Shown piece by piece: positions 6,470 through 15,002 of a stretch of 20,699 nucleotides of DNA; position 1 is the stretch's first letter, and every line of letters starts with the position of its first letter. The notes beneath the pieces are model-generated. The model was given only the letters and a program-made list of their open reading frames with translations. It was not told the origin of the DNA and ran no database searches. The translations under genes and the position numbers were made by a program. The stretch is from assembly GCA_023433835.1 (NCBI GenBank), contig JAEYTW010000114.1:1-20699 (forward strand). Reading direction: 5' to 3'. This stretch comes from Pseudomonadota bacterium (lineage in GTDB: Bacteria; Pseudomonadota; Alphaproteobacteria; Ferrovibrionales; Ferrovibrionaceae).

Positions 6470-7210
6470 ATGGCGGACGGGCTTGCGGGCAAGCGTGTAG
6501 TCGTTACGGCAGCGGCACAGGGTATCGGCCGCGCCACGGCCGAATTGTTTGCGCGACGCGGCGCCCTGGTGGCGGCCGCCGACCTCAACCGCGCCAAGCT
6601 CGGCGAACTCGCCGGCACCCCCGGTATCGCGCTTCATGCGGTGGATGTCCGCGACGGCGCGGCCGTCAGGGACTTTGCCGCCGCGGTCGGGCCGGTCGAC
6701 GTCTTGTTCAACTGCGTCGGTTTCGTCCATGGCGGCACGGTGCTCGATGCGCCGGAAGACGATCTCGACCAGGCCTTCGAGCTGAACGTCAAATCGATGT
6801 TCCGGATGATCCGCGCCTTCCTGCCCGGCATGATCGGCCGCGGCGGCGGATCGATCGTCAACATGTCCTCGGTCGCCTCCAGCATCAAGGGCGTGGCCAA
6901 TCGCTGCGTCTACGGCACGACCAAGGCGGCGGTGATCGGCCTGACCAAGTCGGTCGCGGCCGACTACGTCACGCAAGGCATCCGCTGCAATGCGATCTGC
7001 CCGGGCACCGTGCAGTCGCCGTCGCTGGACGAGCGGCTTGCCGCCACCGGGGATTACGAGGCCGCGCGCCAGGCCTTCATCGCGCGCCAGCCGATGGGGC
7101 GCCTGGGCACGCCCGAGGAGATCGCCGAGCTGGCCTGCTATCTGGCCGGCCCCGCCGCGGCCTATGTGACGGGCCAGGCCTACGTCATCGACGGCGGCTG
7201 GACGATCTGA
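6470..7210 (+). CDS. SDR dehydrogenase, DHRS6/2-keto-3-deoxy-L-fuconate dehydrogenase type
   Basis: This is a classical short-chain dehydrogenase of 246 residues. The cofactor motif is TAAAQGIG (13-20), with Ala in place of the usual first Gly, as in the DHRS6/BDH2 family. VLFNCVGFVHGGTVLD replaces the common NNAG motif and is also typical of that family. The catalytic Ser lies in NMSSVASSIKGVANRCVYG, with Y148-x3-K152 after it. The C-terminal half (PGTVQSPSLDERLAATGD, then YVTGQAYVIDGGWTI) is again DHRS6-like. Bacterial members oxidise 2-keto-3-deoxy sugar acids at C4, for example 2-keto-3-deoxy-L-fuconate. As first gene of an operon with a sugar ABC importer and a XylD-like dehydratase, it probably oxidises the 2-keto-3-deoxy acid made by that dehydratase; this is inference. 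The start ATG follows GGGGGAGGA. Confidence 0.85.
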   Translation: MADGLAGKRVVVTAAAQGIGRATAELFARRGALVAAADLNRAKLGELAGTPGIALHAVDVRDGAAVRDFAAAVGPVDVLFNCVGFVHGGTVLDAPEDDLDQAFELNVKSMFRMIRAFLPGMIGRGGGSIVNMSSVASSIKGVANRCVYGTTKAAVIGLTKSVAADYVTQGIRCNAICPGTVQSPSLDERLAATGDYEAARQAFIARQPMGRLGTPEEIAELACYLAGPAAAYVTGQAYVIDGGWTI

Positions 7211-7241
7211 ACTGACACGTATCTGGTAGCCGGGAGGAAGA

Positions 7242-8315
<1,074 letters not shown>

Positions 8316-8331
8316 CTTTTGAGCGACGCAA

Positions 8332-8355
8332 GGCCGGTCGGCAACAGAACCGGCC
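8332..8355 (+). other. Intercistronic stem-loop between ATPase and binding-protein genes
   Basis: GGCCGGT (8332-8338) and ACCGGCC (8349-8355) form a perfect 7-bp stem with a 10-nt loop, inside the 70-bp gap before the binding-protein gene. No T-run follows, so it is more likely an mRNA stability or processing element than a terminator. It could help raise binding-protein expression above that of the ATPase. Confidence 0.4.
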
Positions 8356-8385
8356 AGCGAGGAAAAACCAGGAGGAGGCGTAGCC

Positions 8386-9702
8386 ATGACCAACAGACGC
8401 GATGTAATCAAGCTCGGTGCCGGTGCGGGCCTTGTGCTCGGTGCCGGCGGCCTGCTCAAGCCCAGGTCCGCCGCGGCGCAGAGCCTGAATTTGAAGCCGG
8501 AGCCCGGCGCCAAGCTGCGTGTGCTGCGCTGGAAGCGCTTCGTCCAGGGCGACGAGGTGAACTGGCTCGCCACCACCAAGAAATACGCCGACGCCAACAA
8601 CATCGAGATCCGCGTCGACAGCGAGAACTGGGAGGACGTGCGGCCCAAGGCGGCGGTCGCCGCCCAGGTCGGGTCCGGTCCCGACATCATCATCGGCACC
8701 AATGACGACCCGCAGAAATTCCCCTCCAAGCTGGTCGACATCTCCGACGTCGCCGAATATCTCGGCGCCAAATACGGCGGCTGGTACGACGTCTGCAAGC
8801 GCTACGGCCAGCGCGACGGCAAGTGGATCGCCCTGCCGATGGGCGCCGCCGGCGCCTGCCTCGTCCATCGCAAGAGCCATATCCAGAAGGCCGGGTTCGA
8901 GGAAATCCCGAAGGATACCGCGGGTTTCCTCAAGCTCTGCCAGGCCCTGCAGAAGAACGGCACGCCCGCCGGCTTCGCGCTGGGTCACGCCACCGGCGAT
9001 GCCAACACCTGGTGCAACTGGGCGCTGTGGTCGCACGGCGGCATGGTGGTCAACCCGAAGAACGAAGTGGTGCTGGACAGCCCGGAGACCGTCGCGGCGC
9101 TGGAATACGTCAAGCAGCTCTACGCGACCTTCGTGCCGGGCACGCTGTCCTGGCTCGATCCCTCCAACAACAAGGCGTTCCTGTCGGGCGAATGCAGCCT
9201 GACCAACAACGGCATCTCGGTCTATTACGCGGCCAAGACGTCGGATGCCCCGGCCATGCAGGAAATGGCCAAGGACATCTATCACGCCAATTTCCCGGTC
9301 GGCCCGGTCGGCAAGCCGACCGAGTTCAACCTGATGTTCCAGGCCTTCGTGTTCCAGTATTCGAAGTACCCGAACGCGGCGAAGGACTACCTGCGCTTCA
9401 TGTGGGAGCGCGAGCAGTTCGTGCCCTGGATGGAAGCCTCGATCGGCTACGTCTCGCACCCCTTGCGTGCCTACGAGGATGCGCCGGTCTGGACCGCCGA
9501 TCCCAAGGCGACGCCCTACCGGGATTCGGTCAAGGTGATGCTCGACAACGGCTATTCCGGCACGCTGGGCGAAGCCTCGGCCTCGGTGATCTCGGACTTC
9601 ATCGTGGTCGACATGTTCGCCTCGGTCTGCGCCGGCAATGCCTCGCCCAAGGAGGCCGCGACGGCGGCCGCCGAGAAGGCGAAGCGGCTCTACAAGGCGT
9701 GA
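8386..9702 (+). CDS. Sugar ABC transporter substrate-binding protein, Tat-exported (SBP family 1)
   Basis: This is an extracytoplasmic sugar-binding protein of 438 residues. The N-terminus carries a twin-arginine signal (NRRDVIKL, Arg4-Arg5) followed by a Gly/Ala/Leu-rich core and a likely cleavage site near SAAAQ (28-32), so it is probably folded before export. The body is family 1: LRVLRWKRFVQGDEVNWLA near the start, GSGPDIIIGTNDDP, WSHGGMVVNPKNEVVLDSPE, then FLSGECSLTNNGISVYYAAK, the typical hinge and ligand-contact regions. The ATG at 8386 follows a strong GGAGGAGG. Two permeases follow directly. The sugar is unknown; operon context favours a pentose or other sugar feeding the XylD-like dehydratase. 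Confidence 0.93.
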   Translation: MTNRRDVIKLGAGAGLVLGAGGLLKPRSAAAQSLNLKPEPGAKLRVLRWKRFVQGDEVNWLATTKKYADANNIEIRVDSENWEDVRPKAAVAAQVGSGPDIIIGTNDDPQKFPSKLVDISDVAEYLGAKYGGWYDVCKRYGQRDGKWIALPMGAAGACLVHRKSHIQKAGFEEIPKDTAGFLKLCQALQKNGTPAGFALGHATGDANTWCNWALWSHGGMVVNPKNEVVLDSPETVAALEYVKQLYATFVPGTLSWLDPSNNKAFLSGECSLTNNGISVYYAAKTSDAPAMQEMAKDIYHANFPVGPVGKPTEFNLMFQAFVFQYSKYPNAAKDYLRFMWEREQFVPWMEASIGYVSHPLRAYEDAPVWTADPKATPYRDSVKVMLDNGYSGTLGEASASVISDFIVVDMFASVCAGNASPKEAATAAAEKAKRLYKA

Positions 9703-9729
9703 GTTCGTGATGATGCCCAGGGGATTGCC

Positions 9730-10683
9730 ATGACGGTTGCAACCCACGGCCTGGCGCCGGCCGGCGGCGATCGCTGGCGGCGGCTGGCGATGGCCTTCTC
9801 CGACAGCCGCAATCTCCTGGGCCTCGTCTTCATGCTGCCGGCGGCGGCATTGCTGACCGTGTTCCTCGCCTATCCGCTGGCGCTCGGCCTCTGGCTCGGC
9901 TTCACCGATGCCAATCTCGGCTCGGCCGGGCGCTTCGTCGGCTTCGCCAATTTCGTCTCGCTGGCCAGCGATCCGGTCTACTGGCTCTCGGTCTGGAACA
10001 CGATCCTCTATACCGTGGTGGCCAGCGCGGCGAAGTTCTTCCTGGGGCTGTGGCTGGCCCTGCTGCTGAACCAGAACGTGCCGCTGAAGGCATTCGTGCG
10101 GGCCATCGTGCTGCTGCCCTGGATCGTGCCGACGGTGCTGTCGGCCATTGCCTTCTGGTGGATCTACGACACCCAGTTCTCGGTGATCACCTGGGCGCTG
10201 AAGGGGCTGGGCCTGATCAGCGGCAATATCGATTTCCTCGGCAACGGGACCAATGCGCGTATCTCGGTGATCGTGGCCAATGTCTGGCGCGGCATTCCTT
10301 TCGTCGCCATCTCGCTGCTGGCCGGGCTGCAGACCATCCCGGGATCGCTCTACGAGGCGGCGACGCTCGACGGCGCCTCGTCGTTCCAGCGCTTCCGCTA
10401 CATCACCCTGCCGATGCTGACGCCGATCATCGCCGTCGTCATGACCTTCTCGGTCCTGTTCACCTTCACCGACTTTCAGCTGATCTACGTGCTGACCCGC
10501 GGCGGGCCGGTCAACATGACGCATCTGATGGCGACGCTCGCCTTCCAGCGGGCGATCCCCGGCGGGCGGCTGGCCGAGGGCGCGGCGCTCGCCTCGTCGA
10601 TGATCCCGTTCCTCGTCGCCGCGGTGATGTTCAGCTATTACGGCCTGCAACGCCGCAAGTGGCAGCAGGGCACGCGGGATTGA
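9730..10683 (+). CDS. Sugar ABC transporter permease (MalF/UgpA type)
   Basis: This is the first of two inner-membrane permeases, 317 residues with about six membrane spans, beginning with NLLGLVFMLPAAALLTVFLA (about residues 28-48). The ATPase-docking EAA loop is YEAATLDGASSFQRFRYITL followed by PMLTPII. The segment LTRGGPVNMTHLMATLAF near the C-terminus is typical of MalF/UgpA/LacF permeases. It sits 27 bp after the binding-protein gene and overlaps the next permease by one base (TGATG), so the two are translationally coupled and should form a heterodimeric channel. Confidence 0.93.
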   Translation: MTVATHGLAPAGGDRWRRLAMAFSDSRNLLGLVFMLPAAALLTVFLAYPLALGLWLGFTDANLGSAGRFVGFANFVSLASDPVYWLSVWNTILYTVVASAAKFFLGLWLALLLNQNVPLKAFVRAIVLLPWIVPTVLSAIAFWWIYDTQFSVITWALKGLGLISGNIDFLGNGTNARISVIVANVWRGIPFVAISLLAGLQTIPGSLYEAATLDGASSFQRFRYITLPMLTPIIAVVMTFSVLFTFTDFQLIYVLTRGGPVNMTHLMATLAFQRAIPGGRLAEGAALASSMIPFLVAAVMFSYYGLQRRKWQQGTRD

Positions 10684-11573
10684 TGGCGATGATCGGACGC
10701 AAGGCGAAAGTGGCCGACGACGGCGGCATGGAGTACCTGACCTCGCTGCCGCGCAAGGTGGTGACGGTCTATATTCCGCTGGCCATCTTCCTGTTCGTGC
10801 TGTTGTTCCCGTTCTACTGGATGGCGGTCACGTCATTCAAAAGCAATGCCGAGCTCTACGACCTGAAGTCGGGCAACCCGCTCTGGGTGATCAAGCCGAC
10901 GCTGCAGCATTTCCGCCATCTGATCTTCGAGACCAGCTATCCCGACTGGATGTGGAACACCATCCTGATCTCGACGGTGGCGACCTTCCTGTCGCTCGCG
11001 GCCTCGGTCGCGGCGGCCTACGCGATCGAACGGCTGCGCTTCCGGGGCGCGCAGCCCGCGGGGCTTGCCATCTTTCTGGCCTATCTGGTGCCGCCCTCGA
11101 TCCTGTTCATCCCGCTGGCGGCGATGGTGCTGAAGCTCGGCCTGTTCGACACGCGCGCGGCGCTGATGCTGAGCTATCCGACCTTCCTGATCCCGTTCTG
11201 CACCTGGCTCCTGATGGGCTACTTCAAGTCGATCCCGTTCGAGCTGGAGGAATGCGCGCTGATCGACGGCGCCAGCCGCTTCCAGATCCTGGTCAAGATC
11301 ATCCTGCCCCTGTCGGTGCCCGGGCTGATCTCGGCCGGCATCTTCGCCTTCACTCTGTCCTGGAACGAGTTCATCTACGCCCTGACGTTCATTTCATCGT
11401 CGGAGAACAAGACCGTTCCGGTCGGCGTGATCACCGAGCTGGTCGAGGGCGACGTCTATCACTGGGGGCCGCTGATGGCCGGGGCCTTGCTCGGTTCGTT
11501 GCCGGTCGCCATCCTGTATTCCTTCTTTGTCGAGCACTACGTGTCCAGTATGACCGGTGCGGTCAAGGAATAG
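10683..11573 (+). CDS. Sugar ABC transporter permease (MalG/UgpE type)
   Basis: This is the second permease, 296 residues. The first span is VVTVYIPLAIFLFVLLFPFY (about 25-44), followed by the MalG-family phrase WMAVTSFKSNAELYD. The EAA loop is EECALIDGASRFQILVKIIL, then PLSVPGLISAGIFAFTLSWN, a pattern shared by MalG/UgpE proteins. The start ATG is at the TGATG overlap with the upstream permease stop; longer in-frame extensions run through the upstream gene and are not credible. It is followed after 24 bp by the dehydratase gene. Confidence 0.94.
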   Translation: MAMIGRKAKVADDGGMEYLTSLPRKVVTVYIPLAIFLFVLLFPFYWMAVTSFKSNAELYDLKSGNPLWVIKPTLQHFRHLIFETSYPDWMWNTILISTVATFLSLAASVAAAYAIERLRFRGAQPAGLAIFLAYLVPPSILFIPLAAMVLKLGLFDTRAALMLSYPTFLIPFCTWLLMGYFKSIPFELEECALIDGASRFQILVKIILPLSVPGLISAGIFAFTLSWNEFIYALTFISSSENKTVPVGVITELVEGDVYHWGPLMAGALLGSLPVAILYSFFVEHYVSSMTGAVKE

Positions 11574-11597
11574 TCGCGTTTCCGGGGAGATTTGGCG

Positions 11598-13370
11598 ATG
11601 ACGAGCAAGCTGCGCAGCACGCGCTGGTGGGACAATCCCGACAATCCGGGCATGACCGCGCTCTATCTCGAGCGCTACATGAATTTCGGCCTGACGGCGG
11701 AGGAGTTGCGCTCCGGCAAGCCGATCATCGGCATCGCCCAGACCGGGTCGGACCTGTCGCCCTGCAACCGCCATCATATCGAGCTGGCCGAGCGCGTCCG
11801 CGCCGGCATCCGCGATGCCGGGGGCATCCCGCTGGAATTCCCGGTCCATCCGATCCAGGAGACCGGCAAGCGGCCGACCGCGGCGCTCGACCGCAACCTC
11901 GCCTATCTCGGCCTCGTCGAGGTGCTCTACGGCTATCCGCTCGACGGCGTGGTGCTGACCACCGGCTGCGACAAGACCACGCCGGCGATGCTGATGGGGG
12001 CGGCCACCGTCGACCTGCCGGCGATCGTCCTGTCGGGCGGGCCGATGCTGGACGGGCATTTCGAAGGCAAGCTCGCCGGTTCCGGCACCGTCGTCTGGGA
12101 AGCGCGCCGGCGGCATGCCTTGGGCGAGCTTGACTACGACCGCTTCATCGACATGGTCGCGGCCTCGGCCCCCTCGGTCGGCCACTGCAACACCATGGGC
12201 ACCGCCAGCTCGATGAACGCGATGGCCGAGGCGCTGGGCATGACCCTGCCGGGCTGCGCCGCCATTCCCGGCCCCTATCGCGAACGCGCCCAGATGGCCT
12301 ATGCCACCGGCCGCCGTATCGTCGGCATGGTGCACGAAGACCTCCGCCCGTCGCGCATCATGACCCGCCAGGCCTTCGAGAACGCCATCGTCTGCGCCTC
12401 GGCCATCGGCGCCTCGACCAACTGTCCGCCGCATCTGGTGGCGATCGCCCGCCATATGGGCGTGCCCCTGACCACCGAGGACTGGGACCGGATCGGCTAC
12501 GAGATCCCGCTGCTGGTCGACATGCAGCCGGCCGGCCGTTTCCTCGGCGAAAGCTATTTCCGTGCCGGCGGCCTGCCGGCGGTCATCGCCGAGCTGATGA
12601 AGCAGGGCAAGATCCACAAGGAGGCACTGACCGTCACCGGCCGCGGCCTGGGCGACAACAACCGCGATGCCCGCATCCAGGACGAGGACGTGATCCGCCC
12701 CTACGGCCGGCCGCTGAAGGAAAAGGCGGGCTTCGCCGTGCTGAGCGGCAACCTGTTCAATTGCGCCATCATGAAGACCTCGGTGATCTCGGACGAATTC
12801 CGCAATCGCTACCTCTGCAAGCCGGGCGACGAGGACGCCTTCGAGGGTCGTGCGATCGTCTTCGAGGGGCCGGAGGATTACCACGAGCGCATCAACGATC
12901 CGTCGCTCGAGATCGACGAGTATTGCCTGCTCGTCATCCGCCATTGCGGCCCGCTCGGCTATCCCGGCGGTGCCGAGGTGGTCAACATGTTGCCCCCCGA
13001 TGCGCTGGTGAAGCGCGGCGTCAACGAACTGCCCTGCATCGGCGACGGCCGGCAGAGCGGCACGTCGGGCAGCCCGTCGATCCTCAACGCCTCGCCCGAG
13101 GCGGCGGTCGGCGGCGGGCTTGCCATCCTGCGCACCGGCGACCGCGTGCGCGTCGACCTGAAGACCCGGCGCGCCGACATGCTGGTACCGGACGAGGAAC
13201 TGGCACGGCGCCGCCGCGACCTCAAGCTGCCCGAATTGGTCAACCAGACCCCGTGGCAGGAAATCCATCGCAGCCATGTCGGCCAGCTTGACGGCGGCGC
13301 GGTGTTCGAGAACGCGGTAAAGTACCAGCGGGTCGCCGAAACCTACGGCGTGCCGCGGGACAATCACTGA
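11598..13370 (+). CDS. xylD: IlvD/Edd-family sugar-acid dehydratase, D-xylonate dehydratase-like
   Basis: This Fe-S dehydratase (590 residues) removes water from a sugar acid to give a 2-keto-3-deoxy acid. It resembles Caulobacter XylD from end to end, from NPGMTALYLERYMNFGLTAE at the N-terminus to TPWQEIHRSHVGQLDGGAV near the C-terminus. The three Fe-S cluster cysteines are present: Cys56 (SPCNRHH), Cys124 (TTGCDKTTP) and Cys197 (GHCNTMGTAS). Lys126 corresponds to the carbamylated Mg-binding lysine and Ser487 (GDGRQSGTSG) to the catalytic base of this family. Subfamily members also act on L-arabonate, D-fuconate or D-galactonate, so the physiological substrate is not certain. Start ATG 11598 is preferred over an in-frame TTG at 11592 because GGGGAGA is 7 bp upstream. 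It is the only dehydratase of the operon and probably feeds one of the flanking SDRs. Confidence 0.85.
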   Translation: MTSKLRSTRWWDNPDNPGMTALYLERYMNFGLTAEELRSGKPIIGIAQTGSDLSPCNRHHIELAERVRAGIRDAGGIPLEFPVHPIQETGKRPTAALDRNLAYLGLVEVLYGYPLDGVVLTTGCDKTTPAMLMGAATVDLPAIVLSGGPMLDGHFEGKLAGSGTVVWEARRRHALGELDYDRFIDMVAASAPSVGHCNTMGTASSMNAMAEALGMTLPGCAAIPGPYRERAQMAYATGRRIVGMVHEDLRPSRIMTRQAFENAIVCASAIGASTNCPPHLVAIARHMGVPLTTEDWDRIGYEIPLLVDMQPAGRFLGESYFRAGGLPAVIAELMKQGKIHKEALTVTGRGLGDNNRDARIQDEDVIRPYGRPLKEKAGFAVLSGNLFNCAIMKTSVISDEFRNRYLCKPGDEDAFEGRAIVFEGPEDYHERINDPSLEIDEYCLLVIRHCGPLGYPGGAEVVNMLPPDALVKRGVNELPCIGDGRQSGTSGSPSILNASPEAAVGGGLAILRTGDRVRVDLKTRRADMLVPDEELARRRRDLKLPELVNQTPWQEIHRSHVGQLDGGAVFENAVKYQRVAETYGVPRDNH

Positions 13371-13430
13371 GCTGTGTTTTTTGCCATTTCCTCTTTTTGT
13401 CGTCGCCGGGCTTGACCCCATAGGGGCTAA

Positions 13431-13456
13431 CTTATGGCACTCGATAGTGCCTTAAG
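13431..13456. terminator. 11-bp imperfect stem-loop inside the nested palindrome
   Basis: CTTATGGCACT (13431-13441) pairs with AGTGCCTTAAG (13446-13456) across a CGAT loop, with one mismatch. It is less GC-rich than its surroundings. There is no following T-run, so intrinsic termination is uncertain; it may instead be part of the repeat's folded structure. Confidence 0.4.
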
Positions 13457-13560
13457 AACCAATCGTCGCCCCGGCTGATGCCGGGGCCCAGGGCAGGGAA
13501 AGTCGCAAGCGGCACGGCGCTTTCCCTGGATCCCGGCCTGCGCCGGGATGACGATGGTTC
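13456..13560. repeat. Dispersed palindromic repeat, copy B
   Basis: This 105-bp element aligns with copy A (1961-2059): shared ends aatcgtcgccccgg / cgccgggatgacgatgg and shared CCCAGGG and CCCTGGATCCCGGC blocks, with a variable centre. Its two stem-loops are CCCCGGC-tgat-GCCGGGG (13469-13486) and TCCCGGC-ctgc-GCCGGGA (13530-13547). In the first stem the innermost pair is C-G here but G-C in copy A, a compensatory change that supports conservation of the folded shape. Its outer ends (gaaccaatcgtc / gacgatggttc) are themselves inverted repeats. Confidence 0.85.
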
Positions 13561-13643
13561 GTCAGGTTGGCGCCCATGGGGTCGAGCCCGGCGGTGACAA
13601 TTGAAGGGATGGGAGTCGCCATGAGGGGAAGGGACATCCATCG

Positions 13644-14399
13644 ATGACTGAAACTCGCAAGGTCGCCCTGGTCACCGGCGCCGGCTCGGGCGTCGGCCGG
13701 GCCGTGGCGCTGGGGCTGCTCGGCGCCGGATACGCGACCGTGCTGGCCGGCCGCCGGCGCGAGGCGCTGGAGGAAACGGCAGGGCTGGCGCCCGAAGGCA
13801 GCGAGACGCTGGTGGTGCCGTCGGACGTGTCGGACGCCGCCTCGGTCAAGGCGCTGTTCGAGGCCGCCACCCGGGCCTATGGCCGCCTCGACGTGCTGTT
13901 CAACAATGCCGGCACCGGCGCGCCGCCGGTGCTGCTGGAAGACCTGACGCTCGACCAGTGGAAGGCGGTGGTCGACGTCAACCTGACCGGCCCGTTCCTC
14001 TGCACCCAGGAAGCCTTCCGCATCATGAAGGCGCAGGATCCGCGCGGCGGCCGCATCATCAACAACGGTTCGATCTCGGCCCATGTGCCGCGCCCGAACT
14101 CGGCGCCCTACACGGCGACCAAGCATGCGATCACCGGCCTGACCCGCGCCACCTCGCTCGACGGCCGCAAGTACGACATCGCCTGCGGCCAGGTCGATAT
14201 CGGCAACGCCGATACGCCGATGACCCAGCGGATGAAGCAGGGCGTGCCGCAGGCCGACGGCTCGATGGCCGTCGAGCCGACGATGGATGCCAGCCACGTC
14301 GCCCAGGCCGTGGTCTACATGTCCAGCCTGCCGCTGGATGCCAATGTCCAGTTCCTGACGGTGATGGCGACCAAGATGCCGTTCATCGGCCGCGGCTGA
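13644..14399 (+). CDS. SDR-family oxidoreductase
   Basis: This is a classical short-chain dehydrogenase of 251 residues. The NAD(P) motif is TGAGSGVG (11-18); LAGRRREALEE follows beta-2, with Arg residues that would suit NADP, although this is only suggestive. VLFNNAGTGAP matches the NNAG motif, IINNGSISA holds the catalytic Ser, and Y156-x3-K160 (YTATKHAITGLTRATSLD) is the catalytic pair. The C-terminus (FLTVMATKMPFIGRG) is the short form seen in a family annotated only as SDR oxidoreductase. It ends the sugar operon, separated from the dehydratase by the nested palindrome, and may have its own transcription level. It could be the aldose 1-dehydrogenase of the pathway, but Caulobacter XylB-like features are not obvious. 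GGGGAAGGGA lies upstream of the ATG. Confidence 0.85.
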   Translation: MTETRKVALVTGAGSGVGRAVALGLLGAGYATVLAGRRREALEETAGLAPEGSETLVVPSDVSDAASVKALFEAATRAYGRLDVLFNNAGTGAPPVLLEDLTLDQWKAVVDVNLTGPFLCTQEAFRIMKAQDPRGGRIINNGSISAHVPRPNSAPYTATKHAITGLTRATSLDGRKYDIACGQVDIGNADTPMTQRMKQGVPQADGSMAVEPTMDASHVAQAVVYMSSLPLDANVQFLTVMATKMPFIGRG

Positions 14400-14426
14400 C
14401 CGATCCCGCACGACGGCTTTCACGGA

Positions 14427-14450
14427 ACGGCCGCGCCGATGCGCGGCCGT
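14427..14450 (+). terminator. Strong GC-rich stem-loop after the sugar operon
   Basis: ACGGCCGCGC (14427-14436) and GCGCGGCCGT (14441-14450) form a perfect 10-bp stem with a CGAT tetraloop, 28 bp after the stop of the last SDR gene. Only a short mixed tract (attcgctt) follows instead of a T-run, so it may need help from Rho or act mainly in 3'-end protection. It is the best candidate end for the operon that begins at 6470. Confidence 0.6.
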
Positions 14451-14480
14451 ATTCGCTTGGCACCCGATCACCAGTTTCCA

Positions 14481-14542
14481 CAACTCAAGCGATGATTATC
14501 AGTCTCAAATTGTTTTCCAGGCTGTTTTGGACTCTTGAGTTG
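14481..14542. promoter_or_regulatory. Inverted repeat enclosing a Fur-like half palindrome
   Basis: CAACTCAAG (14481-14489) and CTTGAGTTG (14534-14542) are perfect 9-bp inverted arms 44 bp apart. Between them is ATGATTATCA (14492-14501), 10 of the 11 core positions of the E. coli Fur box (ATGATTATCAT in this orientation). This stretch is much more AT-rich than the rest of the window and lies 74 bp before the small secreted-protein gene, so it probably holds that gene's promoter and an operator. Which regulator binds is not known. Confidence 0.4.
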
Positions 14543-14615
14543 AAATCCTTCGTCGATTCGATCCATATTTCTGCTCGCGATACTTGTGCAACAAACAAGA
14601 CGCGAGGGGTGTGCG

Positions 14616-15002
14616 ATGAGGCGGGTCGCATGGATGGTGCTGGCGGTCTGGGCCGCTGGGGCGCAGGCCGGGGCTTTTCTACCGGATTACACGGCGTGGT
14701 CGTCGCTGTCGGGCGATGCCAAGGCCGGCGTCGTCGCCGGCATGGCCGACGATCTGCAGAACCCGGTTGCCGACGATCAGCCGAGCCGGCGGGCAGTCGG
14801 CGCCGGCCTGGCCGAATGCTTTGCCAGGCTGCAGTTGAAGACCGGGGCGATGGCCAACGCCGTCGAAAGCTGGTATCGCGCCGACAGGGAACGGCAGAAC
14901 GCGCCCGTTCATATCGCGTTCTTTGCGGCGGTGCCCGGCGGGCTGTGCAAGACCTTCATCGATATCGAGCTGCGCCGCGCCGGAATTTCGACCTCACTCT
15001 AG
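14616..15002 (+). CDS. Small secreted protein of unknown function
   Basis: I do not recognise this 128-residue protein. It has a convincing Sec signal peptide (MRRVAWMVLAVWAAGAQA, cleavage before GAFL) and a mature part of about 110 residues. The mature part has two Cys (AECFARL and GGLCKTF) that could form a disulfide, and a helical pattern beginning YTAWSSLSGDAKAGVVAGMA. The GAGGGG 7 bp before ATG 14616 favours this start over an in-frame GTG at 14586. A faint resemblance to small Rap1a/immunity-like secreted proteins is not enough for a call. The gene has its own AT-rich upstream region, and its last 9 bp overlap the end of the convergent alpha/beta-hydrolase gene. Confidence 0.7.
   Translation: MRRVAWMVLAVWAAGAQAGAFLPDYTAWSSLSGDAKAGVVAGMADDLQNPVADDQPSRRAVGAGLAECFARLQLKTGAMANAVESWYRADRERQNAPVHIAFFAAVPGGLCKTFIDIELRRAGISTSL

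Larger units (their letters stand above)
13399..13598. repeat. Nested palindromic element with 33-bp imperfect inverted arms
   Basis: The left arm (13399-13431) and right arm (13566-13598) are inverted copies matching at 27 of 33 positions; both contain cgccgggct(t/c)gaccccat in opposite orientation. They enclose a short hairpin (13431-13456) and repeat copy B (13456-13560). Thus nearly the whole 273-bp gap between the dehydratase and the second SDR (13371-13643) is palindromic, non-coding DNA. I see no transposase and no clear target-site duplication. The arms resemble the left stem of copies A and B, so this may be one repeat interrupted by another. Confidence 0.7.

Noticed and set aside
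11394..13421. Minus-strand open frame of 675 codons opposite the dehydratase
   Set aside because: Mirror frame of a strongly conserved Fe-S dehydratase; no ribosome-binding site or recognisable motif.
13399..13598. Insertion sequence or transposon remnant with a gene
   Set aside because: Inverted arms are present but there is no transposase-like frame and no clear target-site duplication; kept only as a repeat element.
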